64,000 nt of DNA from Polynucleobacter ibericus (GTDB lineage: Bacteria; Pseudomonadota; Gammaproteobacteria; Burkholderiales; Burkholderiaceae), in the NCBI RefSeq assembly GCF_018687955.1, contig NZ_CP061309.1:372001-436000 (forward strand), given 5' to 3'. The notes under the pieces were generated by a model that worked only from the letters and a program-made list of their open reading frames with translations, made no database searches and was not told where the DNA came from. A program made the translations under genes and the position numbers. Shown piece after piece: positions 27,819-38,568 of the stretch (position 1 is its first letter; each line of letters opens with the position of its first letter).

Positions 27819-29267
27819 ATGAAAAAGTATTTAATTGCGCTCTTGGCTATTTTGAGTCTGGGGCAAATCGCATTTATTCCATCCGCCTCTGCGCAAAATC
27901 CTCGCGTCAGCATTCCTGACTTTGCGGATTTGGTTGAGCGTGCGAGTCCAGCCGTTGTCAATATCCGAACCACTGAAAAAGTAGTGCAGCAACAGGCTCA
28001 GGGTGGCATTCCGGGGATGCCTGAAGATCAGGCCGAATTCTTCCGTCGTTTCTTTGGTGTACCGATTCCTGGAATGCCAGGTGGACCTAAACAGGCGCAA
28101 CCAAATCCTGGCAAACCACAAGAAGCAGATCGTGGTGTGGGTTCTGGTTTCATTATTGAGTCCAACGGTTTGATCTTGACAAATGCTCACGTGGTTGAGG
28201 GCGCCACTACTATCTATGTAACATTGACAGATAAGCGTGAGTTCAAAGCAAAGCTACTCGGTATGGATAAGCGTACTGACGTTGCCGTTGTCAAAATTGA
28301 AGCGCGAGATCTACCGAAGTTGCCTTTAGGTGACTCATCTAGAGTGCGTGTGGGTGAATGGGTGTTGGCGATTGGCTCCCCGTTTGGCCTTGAGAACACG
28401 GTCACTGCAGGCATTGTCTCGGCTAAGAGCCGTGACACTGGTGACTACTTGCCTTTCATTCAGACTGACGTTGCAGTTAATCCAGGGAACTCTGGAGGAC
28501 CACTCTTAAATACTGCTGGTCAAGTGATTGGCATTAACTCTCAAATTTTTAGTCGCTCTGGCGGTTACATGGGTATCTCCTTTGCGATTCCAATTGATGA
28601 AGCAATGCGTGTAGCAGATCAGTTACGCACTAATGGCAAGATGACTCGGGGTCGCATTGGTGTTGCATTGGGTGAGATGACTAAGGAGGTGGCTGAGAGT
28701 TTGGGCTTAGGCAAACCTCGTGGCGCCTATGTTCGTAATGTCGAACCAGGTGGTCCTGCCGCTGCTGGTGGAATTGAAGCGGGCGATGTGATTCTGAGTT
28801 TTAACGGTCGCGATATTGCTAGATCAACCGACTTACCAAGAGTAGTTGGCGAAACTAAGCCCGGAACTTCAGCGCCATTGCAAGTTTGGCGCAAGGGTGC
28901 GACTCGTGATTTAACCGTAACGGTTGCAGACACAGACTCCACTCAGGCAGCCAACAAGAAGTCTGATGCGCCTGCAGCAAACGCCAATAGCGCAAATGCC
29001 TTAGGGGTGGCTGTTAGCGATCTCTCGGACGCTAAAAAGAAGGATTTGAATATCAAAGGCGGGGTTGAGGTGACTGGTTTAGGGGAAGGGCCCTTGGCTA
29101 GAGCCGGAATTCGCCCTGGAGATGTCATTATTCGGGTTGCAGATGCCGATATTACGGGTGTCAAGCAGTTTGAGGCGTTAGTGAAGGGCTTGGATGCTAA
29201 TAAGGCGGTCCCGGTCTTCATACGGCGCGCTGACAGTACTTTGGTGGTGCCTGTAAGGCCTAAATAA
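27819..29267 (+). CDS. mucD: DegP/MucD-type periplasmic serine protease
   Basis: A trypsin-like protease that degrades misfolded periplasmic proteins. A signal peptide (KYLIALLAILSLGQIAFIPSASA, cleavage before QNP) leads to a protease domain with triad His124 (TNAHVVEG), Asp154 (KRTDVAVVKI) and Ser225 (NPGNSGGPL), then two PDZ domains (about residues 275-365 and 390-480). At 482 residues it has full DegP length. The sigma-E regulators usually encoded immediately upstream are missing. Confidence 0.94.
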   Translation: MKKYLIALLAILSLGQIAFIPSASAQNPRVSIPDFADLVERASPAVVNIRTTEKVVQQQAQGGIPGMPEDQAEFFRRFFGVPIPGMPGGPKQAQPNPGKPQEADRGVGSGFIIESNGLILTNAHVVEGATTIYVTLTDKREFKAKLLGMDKRTDVAVVKIEARDLPKLPLGDSSRVRVGEWVLAIGSPFGLENTVTAGIVSAKSRDTGDYLPFIQTDVAVNPGNSGGPLLNTAGQVIGINSQIFSRSGGYMGISFAIPIDEAMRVADQLRTNGKMTRGRIGVALGEMTKEVAESLGLGKPRGAYVRNVEPGGPAAAGGIEAGDVILSFNGRDIARSTDLPRVVGETKPGTSAPLQVWRKGATRDLTVTVADTDSTQAANKKSDAPAANANSANALGVAVSDLSDAKKKDLNIKGGVEVTGLGEGPLARAGIRPGDVIIRVADADITGVKQFEALVKGLDANKAVPVFIRRADSTLVVPVRPK

Positions 29268-29402
29268 CCCTATTTTGAGCCCTAAAATGGGGATTGGCGC
29301 CTTTTGGGCGCCACCCATTACAATCACTTTAAGACGACTTTTTGCAGCGCATCATCGTGGTGCGTTCTGACAAGGCGTTTTTTGAATGACCTATAAGACG
29401 CT

Positions 29403-31208
29403 ATGGATTTAATCCGCAATTTTTCTATCATCGCCCATATCGATCACGGCAAATCGACGCTTGCTGATCGCATTATTCAACTATGTGGCGGTCTTTCTGA
29501 TCGCGAAATGGAAGCCCAAGTTCTTGACTCAATGGATATTGAGCGTGAGCGCGGCATTACGATTAAAGCTCAAACTGCAGCTTTAAATTACAAGGCTAAA
29601 GACGGCAAGATTTACAACATCAATCTTATTGATACTCCGGGACACGTTGACTTCTCTTATGAGGTAAGCCGCTCCTTATCTGCCTGTGAAGGCGCGTTGC
29701 TGGTGGTAGACGCTAGTCAAGGTGTTGAGGCTCAAACAGTGGCCAACTGCTACATGGCACTGGAGTTGGGTGTCGAAGTTGTACCGGTACTGAATAAGAT
29801 TGATTTACCCCAGGCAGATCCTGAGCGCGCTAAAAAAGAAATTGAAGACGTCATTGGTATTGATGCGTCTGAAGCAGTCACTTGCTCAGCCAAAACAGGT
29901 TTGGGTGTTGAGGATGTGATCGAGGAAATGATTGCTAGGGTGCCCCCACCAACCGGCAATGCAACAGACCCATTACAAGCCTTGATCATTGACTCCTGGT
30001 TTGATAACTACGTAGGCGTTGTCATGCTGGTGCGCGTTGTGAATGGCACCTTAAAGCCAAAAGAAAAAATTACCTTAATGGCTAATGGTTCAAGTCATTT
30101 AGTTGAGCACGTCGGCGTGTTCAGTCCGAAGTCTGTGGACCGTCCAGAGTTATCTGCTGGTCAAGTAGGTTTTGTGATTGCTGGCATTAAAGAATTAAAA
30201 GCAGCTAAGGTAGGCGATACAGTGACGCATTCTCCGGGACAGCAAGGCAGAGCCCCTGCTGCTGCACCGTTACCTGGTTTTAAAGAGGTTAAGCCACAAG
30301 TATTTGCTGGTTTGTATCCAGTCGAGTCTAGCGAATACGATCAGTTACGTGAATCCTTAGAGAAGTTGCAGCTCAATGATGCCTCGCTCTTGTATGAGCC
30401 AGAGGTTTCTCAGGCGCTTGGTTTTGGTTTCCGTTGTGGCTTCTTGGGTTTGTTGCACATGGAGATTGTGCAAGAGCGCTTAGAGCGTCAGTACGGAATG
30501 AATCTCATCACTACCGCTCCAACGGTGGTGTATCAGGTGGAGCAATCTGATGGCTCGATCATATTGGTAGACAATCCATCGAAGATGCCTGAGGCCAGCA
30601 AGATCAATACGATTCTTGAGCCTATCGTGACAGTGAATTTATATATGCCCCAAGAGTATGTGGGTGCAATCATTACCTTATGCGTTGGTAAGCGCGGCAT
30701 TCAGATGGATATGAATTACCTCGGTCGTCAGGTCAAACTGACTTATGAGTTGCCAATGGCTGAGATCGTTTTAGACTTCTTTGACAAAATGAAATCCATC
30801 TCACGTGGCTATGCCTCGATGGATTATGAATTCAAAGAATATCGCCCGGCAGACGTGGTAAAGGTAGATATCCTCATTAATAGCGAGCGAGTGGATGCAC
30901 TCTCTGTGATTGTTCACAGAAGCAATAGTCAGCATCGCGGCCGTGAAGTGGTTGCCAAGATGCGCGGCATCATTCCCCGTCAAATGTTTGATGTAGCGAT
31001 TCAGGCGGCCATTGGTAGCAATATTGTGGCGCGTGAGAACGTCAAAGCTTTGCGTAAGAACGTCTTGGCTAAGTGCTACGGCGGAGATATTTCTCGTAAG
31101 CGCAAGCTATTAGAGAAGCAAAAAGAAGGTAAGAAGCGTATGAAGCAGGTGGGTAACGTAGAGATTCCACAAGAAGCCTTCTTGGCGATTCTGCAGGTGG
31201 AGGATTAA
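29403..31208 (+). CDS. lepA: Elongation factor 4 (LepA)
   Basis: A ribosomal GTPase that assists biogenesis or back-translocation. The G domain begins at once with [41 protein letters not shown] and NKIDLP follow. The unique C-terminal domain (residues about 480-600) ends in the Lys/Arg-rich [20 protein letters not shown]. At 601 residues it is typical. The stop overlaps the lepB start by one base (TAATG), a conserved lepA-lepB pairing. Confidence 0.97.
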   Translation: MDLIRNFSIIAHIDHGKSTLADRIIQLCGGLSDREMEAQVLDSMDIERERGITIKAQTAALNYKAKDGKIYNINLIDTPGHVDFSYEVSRSLSACEGALLVVDASQGVEAQTVANCYMALELGVEVVPVLNKIDLPQADPERAKKEIEDVIGIDASEAVTCSAKTGLGVEDVIEEMIARVPPPTGNATDPLQALIIDSWFDNYVGVVMLVRVVNGTLKPKEKITLMANGSSHLVEHVGVFSPKSVDRPELSAGQVGFVIAGIKELKAAKVGDTVTHSPGQQGRAPAAAPLPGFKEVKPQVFAGLYPVESSEYDQLRESLEKLQLNDASLLYEPEVSQALGFGFRCGFLGLLHMEIVQERLERQYGMNLITTAPTVVYQVEQSDGSIILVDNPSKMPEASKINTILEPIVTVNLYMPQEYVGAIITLCVGKRGIQMDMNYLGRQVKLTYELPMAEIVLDFFDKMKSISRGYASMDYEFKEYRPADVVKVDILINSERVDALSVIVHRSNSQHRGREVVAKMRGIIPRQMFDVAIQAAIGSNIVARENVKALRKNVLAKCYGGDISRKRKLLEKQKEGKKRMKQVGNVEIPQEAFLAILQVED

Positions 31209-32014
31209 TGAACTTTGCTCTCATCCTCTTCATCCTCGTAATCATTTCTGGAATTGCTTGGGTTGCTGACAAACTTCACTTTGCCCCGCAAAGACGTTTG
31301 GCTGGCAATGATCGTATGCCTTTATGGCTTGAGTACACAGCCGGCTTCTTTCCGGTCATTTGTGCAGTCTTTGTATTACGATCCTTTATTGCTGAGCCCT
31401 TCAAGATTCCTTCTGGCTCCATGATCCCGACTTTGCAAATTGGTGATTTCATCTTGGTGAATAAATTCACCTATGGCATTCGTTTGCCAGTGATTAATCA
31501 AAAGATAGTAGATCTTGGTTCCCCTAAGCGTGGCGATGTTGTTGTGTTTCGTTACCCGCGGGATGAGTCGGTCGATTACATCAAGCGTGTAGTGGCTTTG
31601 CCAGGCGATGAAATCACTTATGAAAATAAACGCTTAACAATCAATGGCCAACCCCTGCAATATAGCGGGGGCGAATCATATCTTGATCCTGAGAGCATGC
31701 GTTATGCCAAGCGTTTTACGGAAACCTTCCCAGTAGATTTGGGCGGCAACCGTCATGAGATCCTCAATGACCCCGATCGTCCGTCTGCTGTATTTCCGAT
31801 GGAGCGTTTCCCGGGTTCTGAATTCTGTCAGTATCAGCAGTCTGGTATGACATGTAAGGTGCCTGCAGGACATTACTTTGCGATGGGTGATAACCGCGAT
31901 AACAGCGCAGACTCACGCTACTGGGGTTTTGTGCCAGATAAAAACATTGTTGGTAAGGCCTTCTTTGTTTGGCTTAATTTGGGCAATCTTGGCCGTATAG
32001 GCGGATTCGAGTAA
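31208..32014 (+). CDS. lepB: Signal peptidase I
   Basis: Membrane enzyme that cleaves signal peptides of exported proteins. Two N-terminal membrane segments (about residues 2-20 and 40-58) precede the catalytic periplasmic domain. The nucleophile is Ser71 in [15 protein letters not shown] and the base is Lys126 in [30 protein letters not shown] is the last family box. At 268 residues it is slightly short for proteobacterial LepB but complete. It is coupled to lepA and precedes rnc by 5 bases. Confidence 0.96.
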   Translation: MNFALILFILVIISGIAWVADKLHFAPQRRLAGNDRMPLWLEYTAGFFPVICAVFVLRSFIAEPFKIPSGSMIPTLQIGDFILVNKFTYGIRLPVINQKIVDLGSPKRGDVVVFRYPRDESVDYIKRVVALPGDEITYENKRLTINGQPLQYSGGESYLDPESMRYAKRFTETFPVDLGGNRHEILNDPDRPSAVFPMERFPGSEFCQYQQSGMTCKVPAGHYFAMGDNRDNSADSRYWGFVPDKNIVGKAFFVWLNLGNLGRIGGFE

Positions 32015-32019
32015 ACATC

Positions 32020-32811
32020 ATGAATGCGCGCGCCGTTATCGAAATTGGACCGCTGCAAGAGCGCCTTGGATACACCTTCAAGAAACCAGAGTTACTAAAT
32101 CAAGCCCTGACTCACCGGAGTCATAGCAAGAAAAATAATGAGCGCCTTGAGTTTTTGGGAGACTCTATTCTCAATTGCGTCGTCGCTGAAATGCTCTATG
32201 AGCGATATTCCGATTTAGATGAGGGTGATCTCTCAAGAGTGCGTGCCAATTTGGTGAAGCAACAAGCCCTATATGAAATCGCCCAAACTTTATCTTTGTC
32301 GGATTACTTACGCTTAGGTGAAGGTGAGTTGAAGAGCGGGGGCTTCCGTCGTCCTTCAATCCTTGCAGACACATTAGAGGCAGTTACAGGGGCTATCTTC
32401 ATGGATGGCGGTTTTGAGGCAGCGAAGACGAGCTTACGTAAGCTATATTCCATTATCTTGGCGCACGTTGATCCAAAAACTTTAGGTAAAGATGACAAAA
32501 CGCTTTTACAAGAGTGTTTACAAGGCTACCAATTGCCATTGCCAACCTACAACGTTACCGGCACTACTGGTGCTGCACACAATCAACAGTTTGAGGTTGA
32601 GTGCTTAATTCCTAGTCATAAGGTAGCTGTTAAAGGTGAGGGCGCGTCACGTCGTGCCGCTGAGCAAGCTGCAGCAAAGCTGGCATTAATTGCCATGCTA
32701 AAGGCATTGCCACAAGAATCTCGAAAACCTAAAAAGACTCGGTCAGCCAAAAAGAAAGCAGCTAAAAAAGAAGTGACCGAAGAGCAGTTCAATCTTAAGC
32801 TGAAGGGCTAA
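32020..32811 (+). CDS. rnc: Ribonuclease III
   Basis: Cuts double-stranded RNA in rRNA processing. The catalytic domain carries [13 protein letters not shown] with Glu41, Glu44 and Asp48. A double-stranded RNA-binding domain follows (about residues 160-228), ending in [19 protein letters not shown] Lys-rich tail of about 30 residues ([16 protein letters not shown]) is added after that domain, which is longer than in E. coli. It lies between lepB and era with gaps of 5 and 2 bases. Confidence 0.96.
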   Translation: MNARAVIEIGPLQERLGYTFKKPELLNQALTHRSHSKKNNERLEFLGDSILNCVVAEMLYERYSDLDEGDLSRVRANLVKQQALYEIAQTLSLSDYLRLGEGELKSGGFRRPSILADTLEAVTGAIFMDGGFEAAKTSLRKLYSIILAHVDPKTLGKDDKTLLQECLQGYQLPLPTYNVTGTTGAAHNQQFEVECLIPSHKVAVKGEGASRRAAEQAAAKLALIAMLKALPQESRKPKKTRSAKKKAAKKEVTEEQFNLKLKG

Positions 32812-32813
32812 TT

Positions 32814-33749
32814 GTGTTTAGATGCGGCACTATCGCCATTGTTGGGCGTCCTAATATGGGTAAATCAACTCTTCTGAATGCCTTGGTTGGTCAGAAGATC
32901 AGTATTACCTCTCGTAAAGCGCAAACGACACGTCATCGTATTTTAGGTATTCAAAATCGCGAAGAAGCGCAATTCATCTTTATTGATACGCCTGGTTTTC
33001 AGACACGTTTAATGAATACTCTAAACAAGGCACTCAATCGCACGGTTACAACTGCCTTGCAGGATGTCAACGTAGCGTGCTTTGTAGTTGAGGCGGGTTA
33101 CTTTGGCGAAGATGACAAAAAAGTATTGAAGTTGCTTCCGGATGATTTGCCAGTGGTTTTGGTGTTAAACAAGTTGGATTTATTTAATAGCCGCTTTCAG
33201 ACTCCATCTGAGCGCGACCAGGCTTTGCTGAGTTTTATTAAAGAGATGGCTCGCCCTTGGTGTGAGTTAGGCGGCCATGAGGACCAGAAGTGCGAGTTTG
33301 CTGAAATCGTGCCGATGAGTGCCAAGAGCCCAGGCGATATCGAAAGATTATTGGATGTGCTTGAAGGCTATTTGCCTGAAGCTGAGGCTGTATATGATGG
33401 TGATACCATCACGGATCGTAGCGAGCGCTTCTTAGCAGCAGAAATTCTGCGTGAAAAAGTATTCCGTTTCACTGGCGAAGAGTTGCCTTACACCAGCACT
33501 GTAGTGATTGATCAATTTAAGATGGATGGCAAGATGCGTCGCATTGCAGCAACCATTTTGGTTGACCGGGATAGTCATAAAGCGATGATCATCGGTCAAA
33601 AGGGTGATCGTCTTAAAAAGATTTCTACTGATGCCCGTATCGATATGGAAAAGCTTTTTGATGGCAAGGTCTTTTTGGAGACTTGGGTCAAAGTGAAACG
33701 CGGCTGGGCTGATGATCGAGCTGAATTGCGGGCTCAAGGTCTGGAATAA
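32814..33749 (+). CDS. era: GTPase Era
   Basis: A 16S rRNA-binding GTPase needed for 30S assembly. The G1 motif is GRPNMGKST, where Met stands in place of the usual Val, followed by [20 protein letters not shown], and NKLDL. The KH domain (about residues 215-300) contains [12 protein letters not shown]. Translation appears to begin at GTG 32814, giving the conserved N-terminus [11 protein letters not shown]. It starts 2 bases after the rnc stop, as expected for the rnc-era-recO operon. Confidence 0.95.
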   Translation: MFRCGTIAIVGRPNMGKSTLLNALVGQKISITSRKAQTTRHRILGIQNREEAQFIFIDTPGFQTRLMNTLNKALNRTVTTALQDVNVACFVVEAGYFGEDDKKVLKLLPDDLPVVLVLNKLDLFNSRFQTPSERDQALLSFIKEMARPWCELGGHEDQKCEFAEIVPMSAKSPGDIERLLDVLEGYLPEAEAVYDGDTITDRSERFLAAEILREKVFRFTGEELPYTSTVVIDQFKMDGKMRRIAATILVDRDSHKAMIIGQKGDRLKKISTDARIDMEKLFDGKVFLETWVKVKRGWADDRAELRAQGLE

Positions 33750-33754
33750 ATTCA

Positions 33755-34489
33755 ATGGCCTCGATTCGCATTGCTGACGAGCCTGCTTTTGTATTGCATA
33801 GCATTCCCTATAAAGAAACCAGCTTAATTCTGGATGTCTTTACTCGGCAATATGGCCGGATGGCTTTAATTGCTAAAGGCGCCAAGCGTCCTCACTCCAC
33901 ATTGCGTCCGGTTTTGCAGCGCTTTCAGCCGCTCCTAGTTTCTTGGAGCGGTAAATCCGAGTTACGTACCTTAACAAAGTCAGAGTGGGTGGGAGGTATG
34001 CCTTCATTGGTGGGCGATGCTCTGCTTTGTGGCTTCTATCTCAATGAATTACTTGTGAAGTTTTTGGCGCGTGAGGATGATTACGAGAAGCTCTATGATC
34101 GCTATGCTGAAACCATTAACGCCTTATCTAATTTAGAATTTGAATCTAAAGGATTAGAAGAAATCCTGCGCCCCTTTGAGTTATCCCTTCTCCAAGAGAC
34201 GGGTTATGCAGCTGCTTTAGACCGCTGTGTTGAAACCAATGAATCGCCTATCGCACATGAGCAGTATGTATATCAACCAGAGCGTGGAGTTCGTCCAGTT
34301 CAGGTGGATGATCCAGGGCATTGGCCAGTACTTACAGGAAAATCATTGTTAGCCATTGCTATCGGGGATTTTTCGGACCCAGAAACGCTTTCTGAGAGTA
34401 AGCAATTAATGCGCTTTTTGCTCGGCTTGCACTTACAGGATCAGGTTTTGACAACCCGTCAGATTTTGATTGATTTGAAGAAAATCTAG
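33755..34489 (+). CDS. recO: DNA repair protein RecO
   Basis: Recombination mediator that loads RecA with RecR. The N-terminal OB fold has FVLHSIPYKETSLILDVFTRQYG and ALIAKGAKRPHS, and the helical part has GFYLNELLVKFLAREDDYEKLYD with LLQETGY. At 244 residues it has the usual proteobacterial size. No zinc-binding Cys set is present, as for most proteobacterial RecO. It follows era by 5 bases. Confidence 0.93.
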   Translation: MASIRIADEPAFVLHSIPYKETSLILDVFTRQYGRMALIAKGAKRPHSTLRPVLQRFQPLLVSWSGKSELRTLTKSEWVGGMPSLVGDALLCGFYLNELLVKFLAREDDYEKLYDRYAETINALSNLEFESKGLEEILRPFELSLLQETGYAAALDRCVETNESPIAHEQYVYQPERGVRPVQVDDPGHWPVLTGKSLLAIAIGDFSDPETLSESKQLMRFLLGLHLQDQVLTTRQILIDLKKI

Positions 34490-34501
34490 TAATCTATATA
34501 A

Positions 34502-35245
34502 ATGAATAGCCCCCAAACCATTGAACTGGGTATCAATATTGACCACGTTGCCACTTTGCGTAATGCACGTGGCACGGTTTATCCTGACCCGCTAAGAGCG
34601 GCAGCCTTGGCTGAGGAGGCGGGCGCAGATCTCATTACGCTGCATCTACGTGAAGATCGTCGTCATATTAAAGATGCTGATTTATTGGCTTTACGCCCAC
34701 TCATTAAAACGCGTATGAATCTCGAGTGCGCAGTAACGCCTGAGATGATTGATATTGCGTGCAAGGTAAAACCGCACGATGTATGTTTAGTGCCAGAGAA
34801 GCGCGAAGAGGTTACTACTGAGGGTGGTTTGGATGTGGTAGGTCACTTTGATGCTGTTAAAACAGCTACCAAGAAATTAATGGATGCTGGAATTCGGGTC
34901 TCTCTTTTTATTGACCCTGAGGAAAAGCAAATCCAAGCCGCTAAAGATGTTGGTGCAACTGTAGTCGAGCTGCACACCGGTCGTTATGCCGATTTAGACG
35001 GTGCCGAGCAGGTAAAAGAATTAGAGCGTATTCGTAAGGCTGCAATCTTTGGAAAGCGTATTGGCATGAGGGTGAACGCCGGTCATGGTTTGCATGAAGG
35101 CAATGTAATGCCTATTGCAGCTATCACCCAATTATCTGAACTCAATATTGGCCATGCCATTGTTGCCGAGGCCTTATTTAAAGGTTGGCAAAAAGCAATT
35201 ACTGATATGAAGGCCTTGATGATTCAGGGTAGAGCAAGCGCTTAA
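34502..35245 (+). CDS. pdxJ: Pyridoxine 5'-phosphate synthase
   Basis: Last step of de novo vitamin B6 synthesis (deoxyxylulose phosphate plus aminoacetone phosphate). The TIM-barrel motifs [39 protein letters not shown] and ELHTGRYAD are all conserved. At 247 residues it is standard. It lies 12 bases after recO and before acpS, the conserved recO-pdxJ-acpS order. Confidence 0.97.
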   Translation: MNSPQTIELGINIDHVATLRNARGTVYPDPLRAAALAEEAGADLITLHLREDRRHIKDADLLALRPLIKTRMNLECAVTPEMIDIACKVKPHDVCLVPEKREEVTTEGGLDVVGHFDAVKTATKKLMDAGIRVSLFIDPEEKQIQAAKDVGATVVELHTGRYADLDGAEQVKELERIRKAAIFGKRIGMRVNAGHGLHEGNVMPIAAITQLSELNIGHAIVAEALFKGWQKAITDMKALMIQGRASA

Positions 35246-35274
35246 GCATCAATAACAAAAAACTACTGACATCA

Positions 35275-35667
35275 ATGATCATCGGTATCGGCACTGACAT
35301 TCTGCAGATTGAGCGCTTACAAGCAGCTTACGATCGCACTAATGGTCGCTTAGCCGAAAAAATTCTTGGTCCTGATGAGATGCTGGTATTCAAACACCGC
35401 CTCTCTAGAAACCACAAACGCGGTATTGCCTTCTTGGCAACCCGTTTTGCCGCGAAAGAAGCCTTTTCAAAAGCGATTGGATTAGGCATGAGAATGCCAA
35501 TGACTTGGCGCTCACTCCAAACTTTAAATGAGCCTAGCGGTAAACCAGTCACCTCATACCTAGGTGCTTTAGCTCTATTTATGCAAGAAAAAAATTGGGA
35601 AGCTCACGTCACTGTGAGTGATGAACAAGATATGGCAATTGCGCATGTCATTGTGACGCAAAAATAA
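35275..35667 (+). CDS. acpS: Holo-ACP synthase
   Basis: Transfers phosphopantetheine from CoA to acyl carrier protein. The conserved [14 protein letters not shown] gives the metal ligand Asp8, and [15 protein letters not shown] gives Glu62. At 130 residues it is of usual size for a trimeric AcpS. It serves the acpP gene at 26260 and follows pdxJ by 29 bases. Confidence 0.96.
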   Translation: MIIGIGTDILQIERLQAAYDRTNGRLAEKILGPDEMLVFKHRLSRNHKRGIAFLATRFAAKEAFSKAIGLGMRMPMTWRSLQTLNEPSGKPVTSYLGALALFMQEKNWEAHVTVSDEQDMAIAHVIVTQK

Positions 35668-35697
35668 CTCCAGAAATTAATATACAAAGAGGAAGAG

Positions 35698-36777
35698 ATG
35701 AATAAAGCGACCATGAATCCAGGCCCAATTACATTAGATGTAGTTGGGCAGGAATTAAATGCTGAGGATCGTCGCCGTATCTTGCACCCTTTAACTGGTG
35801 GCGTCATTTTATTTGGCCGGAACTTTGCTAATCGCCAGCAGCTCACAAAACTCACCGCTGCGATTAAAAAATTACGTCCTGATGTGTTGATTTCAATTGA
35901 CCATGAGGGTGGTCGAGTGCAGCGCGCTAAGACTGATGGCTTTACTCACCTGCCTGCAATGCGCAAATTGGGCGAGTTGTGGAGTGCTAAAAGCAACTCT
36001 ACTCATCCTGCAGAGTCTGCTGCGATCGCTATGGCGGCAGCTACTGCTTGTGGTTATATGCTGGCAGCCGAGTTACGGGCTTGTGGTGTTGATTTCAGTT
36101 TCACACCAGTTCTAGATTTGGATTTTGGTCGAAGCGGTGTGATTGGTGATCGATCTTTTAGTCGTGATCCACAAATTGTTTTTGCTCTAGCGAAAAGTTT
36201 GAACGAAGGCTTGCGTCTTGCGGGGATGGCTAACTGTGGCAAGCACTTTCCAGGCCATGGTTGGGCTGAGGCTGATTCACACGTAGCCATTCCAGTGGAC
36301 GAACGAAGCTTAAAAGAAATCCTAAATGATGATGCTAAGCCTTATGAGTGGCTTGATCTCAGCTTGGCTTCCGTGATGCCAGCGCATGTGATTTATCCGA
36401 AGGTGGATAAGAACCCAGCAGGCTTTTCTAAGGTCTGGCTGCACTCTATCTTGCGCCAGGAATTAGGATTCGAAGGCGTGATCTTTAGTGATGACCTGTC
36501 AATGGAGGGCGCAAGCGTTGCAGGCTCTGTAGTGAAGGGTGCCGAGATGGCTTTAGAAGCTGGCTGTGATGCAGTGCTTATCTGCAACCGTCCAGATCTT
36601 GCCGATCAATTGCTCTCAAAACTCAAAGTTTCAAAAGCAAAACAAGCGGAATCTGCAACACGGTTAAATCGTCTCATGCCATTAGCGCCAGCGCCAACAT
36701 GGGGCGAGTTGCAAAATGAGGCCCAGTATCAGCACGCTAAAGGCTTGCTTTCACAGCTAGGTTTGATTGTTGAGTAA
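35698..36777 (+). CDS. nagZ: Beta-N-acetylhexosaminidase NagZ
   Basis: Cytoplasmic glycoside hydrolase family 3 enzyme that removes GlcNAc from recycled peptidoglycan fragments, which influences beta-lactamase induction in species with AmpR. The signature KHFPGHGWAEADSHVAIP carries the general acid His; SDDLSMEGA carries the nucleophile Asp; ILFGRNFANRQQL and DHEGGRVQR are also conserved. At 359 residues it is complete. An AGAGGAAGAG ribosome-binding site precedes ATG 35698. Confidence 0.95.
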   Translation: MNKATMNPGPITLDVVGQELNAEDRRRILHPLTGGVILFGRNFANRQQLTKLTAAIKKLRPDVLISIDHEGGRVQRAKTDGFTHLPAMRKLGELWSAKSNSTHPAESAAIAMAAATACGYMLAAELRACGVDFSFTPVLDLDFGRSGVIGDRSFSRDPQIVFALAKSLNEGLRLAGMANCGKHFPGHGWAEADSHVAIPVDERSLKEILNDDAKPYEWLDLSLASVMPAHVIYPKVDKNPAGFSKVWLHSILRQELGFEGVIFSDDLSMEGASVAGSVVKGAEMALEAGCDAVLICNRPDLADQLLSKLKVSKAKQAESATRLNRLMPLAPAPTWGELQNEAQYQHAKGLLSQLGLIVE

Positions 36778-36799
36778 ATTAAATTCATTCGTAGAAATA

Positions 36800-36825
36800 A
36801 AAAAGCCCGGCATGCCGGGCTTTTT
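36800..36825. terminator. Bidirectional intrinsic terminator between nagZ and efp
   Basis: GCCCGGC pairs with GCCGGGC around an AT apex, flanked by A5 on the left and T5 on the right. This GC-rich palindrome ends both convergent genes. Confidence 0.9.
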
Positions 36826-36849
36826 ACATCGTAACAAGCTATTTGCAAA

Positions 36850-37410
36850 TTAGTTAGCGCGGCTACGATATTCACCGGTGCGAGTATCGATTTCGATCTT
36901 GTCGCCAGTGTTGCAGAACAATGGAACTTGCAATTCATAGCCAGTAGCCAATTTTGCGTTCTTCAATACTTTGCCTGAACTAGTATCACCTTTAACTGCT
37001 GGCTCTGTGTAAATGATTTCACGAACTAATGAGTTAGGCATCGCTACTGAGAGTGCTTTACCTTCGTAGAACACCACTTCACAAGGCATGCTTTCTTCGA
37101 GGTAGTTCAGTGCATCACCCATGAATTCGGCTTCAACTTCATACTGGTTATATTCAGTATCCATAAATACATACATTGGATCTGCAAAATAAGAGTAAGT
37201 GCATTCTTTCTTGTCGAGGATCACAACATCAAATTTGTCATCAGCTTTATAAACACCTTCATTTGGCGCGCCAGTTAACAAATTCTTGAATTTCATCTTC
37301 ACAACTGAGGAGTTGCGGCCAGAGCGGCTGTATTCGGCCTTTAAAACGACCATGGCATCAGTGCCAATCATTACTACGTTACCAACGCGGAGTTCTTGTG
37401 CTGTTTTCAT
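36850..37410 (-). CDS. efp: Elongation factor P, arginine-rhamnosylated type
   Basis: Prevents ribosome stalling on polyproline. The tip loop reads SRSGRNSS, with Arg32 in the position that EarP rhamnosylates, in contrast to the Lys34 of E. coli EF-P. The three beta-barrel domains and the closing [18 protein letters not shown] are intact over 186 residues. The modifying enzyme gene earP lies directly upstream, 88 bases away on the same strand. Confidence 0.97.
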   Translation of the reverse strand: MKTAQELRVGNVVMIGTDAMVVLKAEYSRSGRNSSVVKMKFKNLLTGAPNEGVYKADDKFDVVILDKKECTYSYFADPMYVFMDTEYNQYEVEAEFMGDALNYLEESMPCEVVFYEGKALSVAMPNSLVREIIYTEPAVKGDTSSGKVLKNAKLATGYELQVPLFCNTGDKIEIDTRTGEYRSRAN

Positions 37411-37497
37411 CTTGCTATTCCTGGGGGCAGAGCTAATTTTCTGCAGTTTTTATCAAAAACAAGATTGTAACCGCCCGCAAGCCTTTATTGCTTGGGA

Positions 37498-38568
37498 TTA
37501 GGCGACAAAGCGGATTAAACGCGCTGGCAAGCCACCATCTGCTTGCTTTTCCAGTAAATGAGCACGCCAGTGCTTGGCATGTGTATTCCAGATACCCAAG
37601 CTATCGAACCATACGTTTGGCATCGCCCAGGTCATTGCCGCAATCGTGGCAAGCCTTAATTCTTGACTAGCATCCTCTAGATATAGATCCAGAAAGGCAG
37701 CTAATTTGACTTCATGGGCGCGATCTTCTTGGGGGTAAATATGCCAAATAAATGGTTTGCCTGCTAGCTGGGCTCGCACAAAAGAATCTTCACCACGGAC
37801 GATATTGAAATCACATTGCGATAGCACCCAGTCATATTCATCTTGGCATGCGAATGGCATGGATAGCAACTGTAAATTTTTGGTTAAAGAGATTGGCTGC
37901 GCTCCATAAAGATTGAGTTGCTCTGCATGACCATGGGTAAGTAAGACATCAATATCTTCACCAAGGTTAGCTAAATCAGCTAACCATTTTTTAAGAGGCG
38001 CTCCTGGGTAGCAAAAGATGCTAATTCGTTTTGCATTGGGACGCATCTTCGACCAGATGACTTGTAGGTCTTTCGGTATTTGTTTCTCGGTGAGATGACC
38101 TTCTGCTGGAATGGGATCGAGCAGTAGCCCGCCTGCTTCATCTTGAAAGCCGGGAAAGAAAAAATACTTCGGAATACCATGAGATTGAGGAGATGCCTTG
38201 CCATGAAACTCGGTCACCCAAGGTTCCGCACTCAAATACTCTAGGTTAATGATGATGGGCTTAATGGGGGCAATAAACAGTCCTGCAAGATAGCGTTCTG
38301 GTAAGTCGCATCCAAAAGCCTCAATCACAACATCGGATATCTGTACCGGATGTCTGGCATTGGTATAGCTTGCTTCCCATGGCTGCAGGTCAATTCTTTG
38401 CTTAATAACTGGATCTACGCCCGAAGCGAGTAAATTAAGGGTTGGCAGATCATCGCAAAAAATACGGACCTCTTGCCCATGAATGCTTGATAAGCTTCGG
38501 GCTAGACGCCAGCAAACACCAGCATCACCATAGTTATCGACGATTTGACAGAAAATATCCCAACGCAT
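37498..38568 (-). CDS. earP: EF-P arginine rhamnosyltransferase
   Basis: Uses dTDP-rhamnose to glycosylate Arg32 of EF-P. The N-terminal signature [22 protein letters not shown] with its Asp residues is diagnostic of EarP (formerly DUF2331). The C-terminal [27 protein letters not shown] holds the nucleotide-sugar binding Arg, Glu and Asp. At 356 residues it is normal. Its ATG overlaps the ATG of divergent uvrC by two bases. Confidence 0.96.
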   Translation of the reverse strand: MRWDIFCQIVDNYGDAGVCWRLARSLSSIHGQEVRIFCDDLPTLNLLASGVDPVIKQRIDLQPWEASYTNARHPVQISDVVIEAFGCDLPERYLAGLFIAPIKPIIINLEYLSAEPWVTEFHGKASPQSHGIPKYFFFPGFQDEAGGLLLDPIPAEGHLTEKQIPKDLQVIWSKMRPNAKRISIFCYPGAPLKKWLADLANLGEDIDVLLTHGHAEQLNLYGAQPISLTKNLQLLSMPFACQDEYDWVLSQCDFNIVRGEDSFVRAQLAGKPFIWHIYPQEDRAHEVKLAAFLDLYLEDASQELRLATIAAMTWAMPNVWFDSLGIWNTHAKHWRAHLLEKQADGGLPARLIRFVA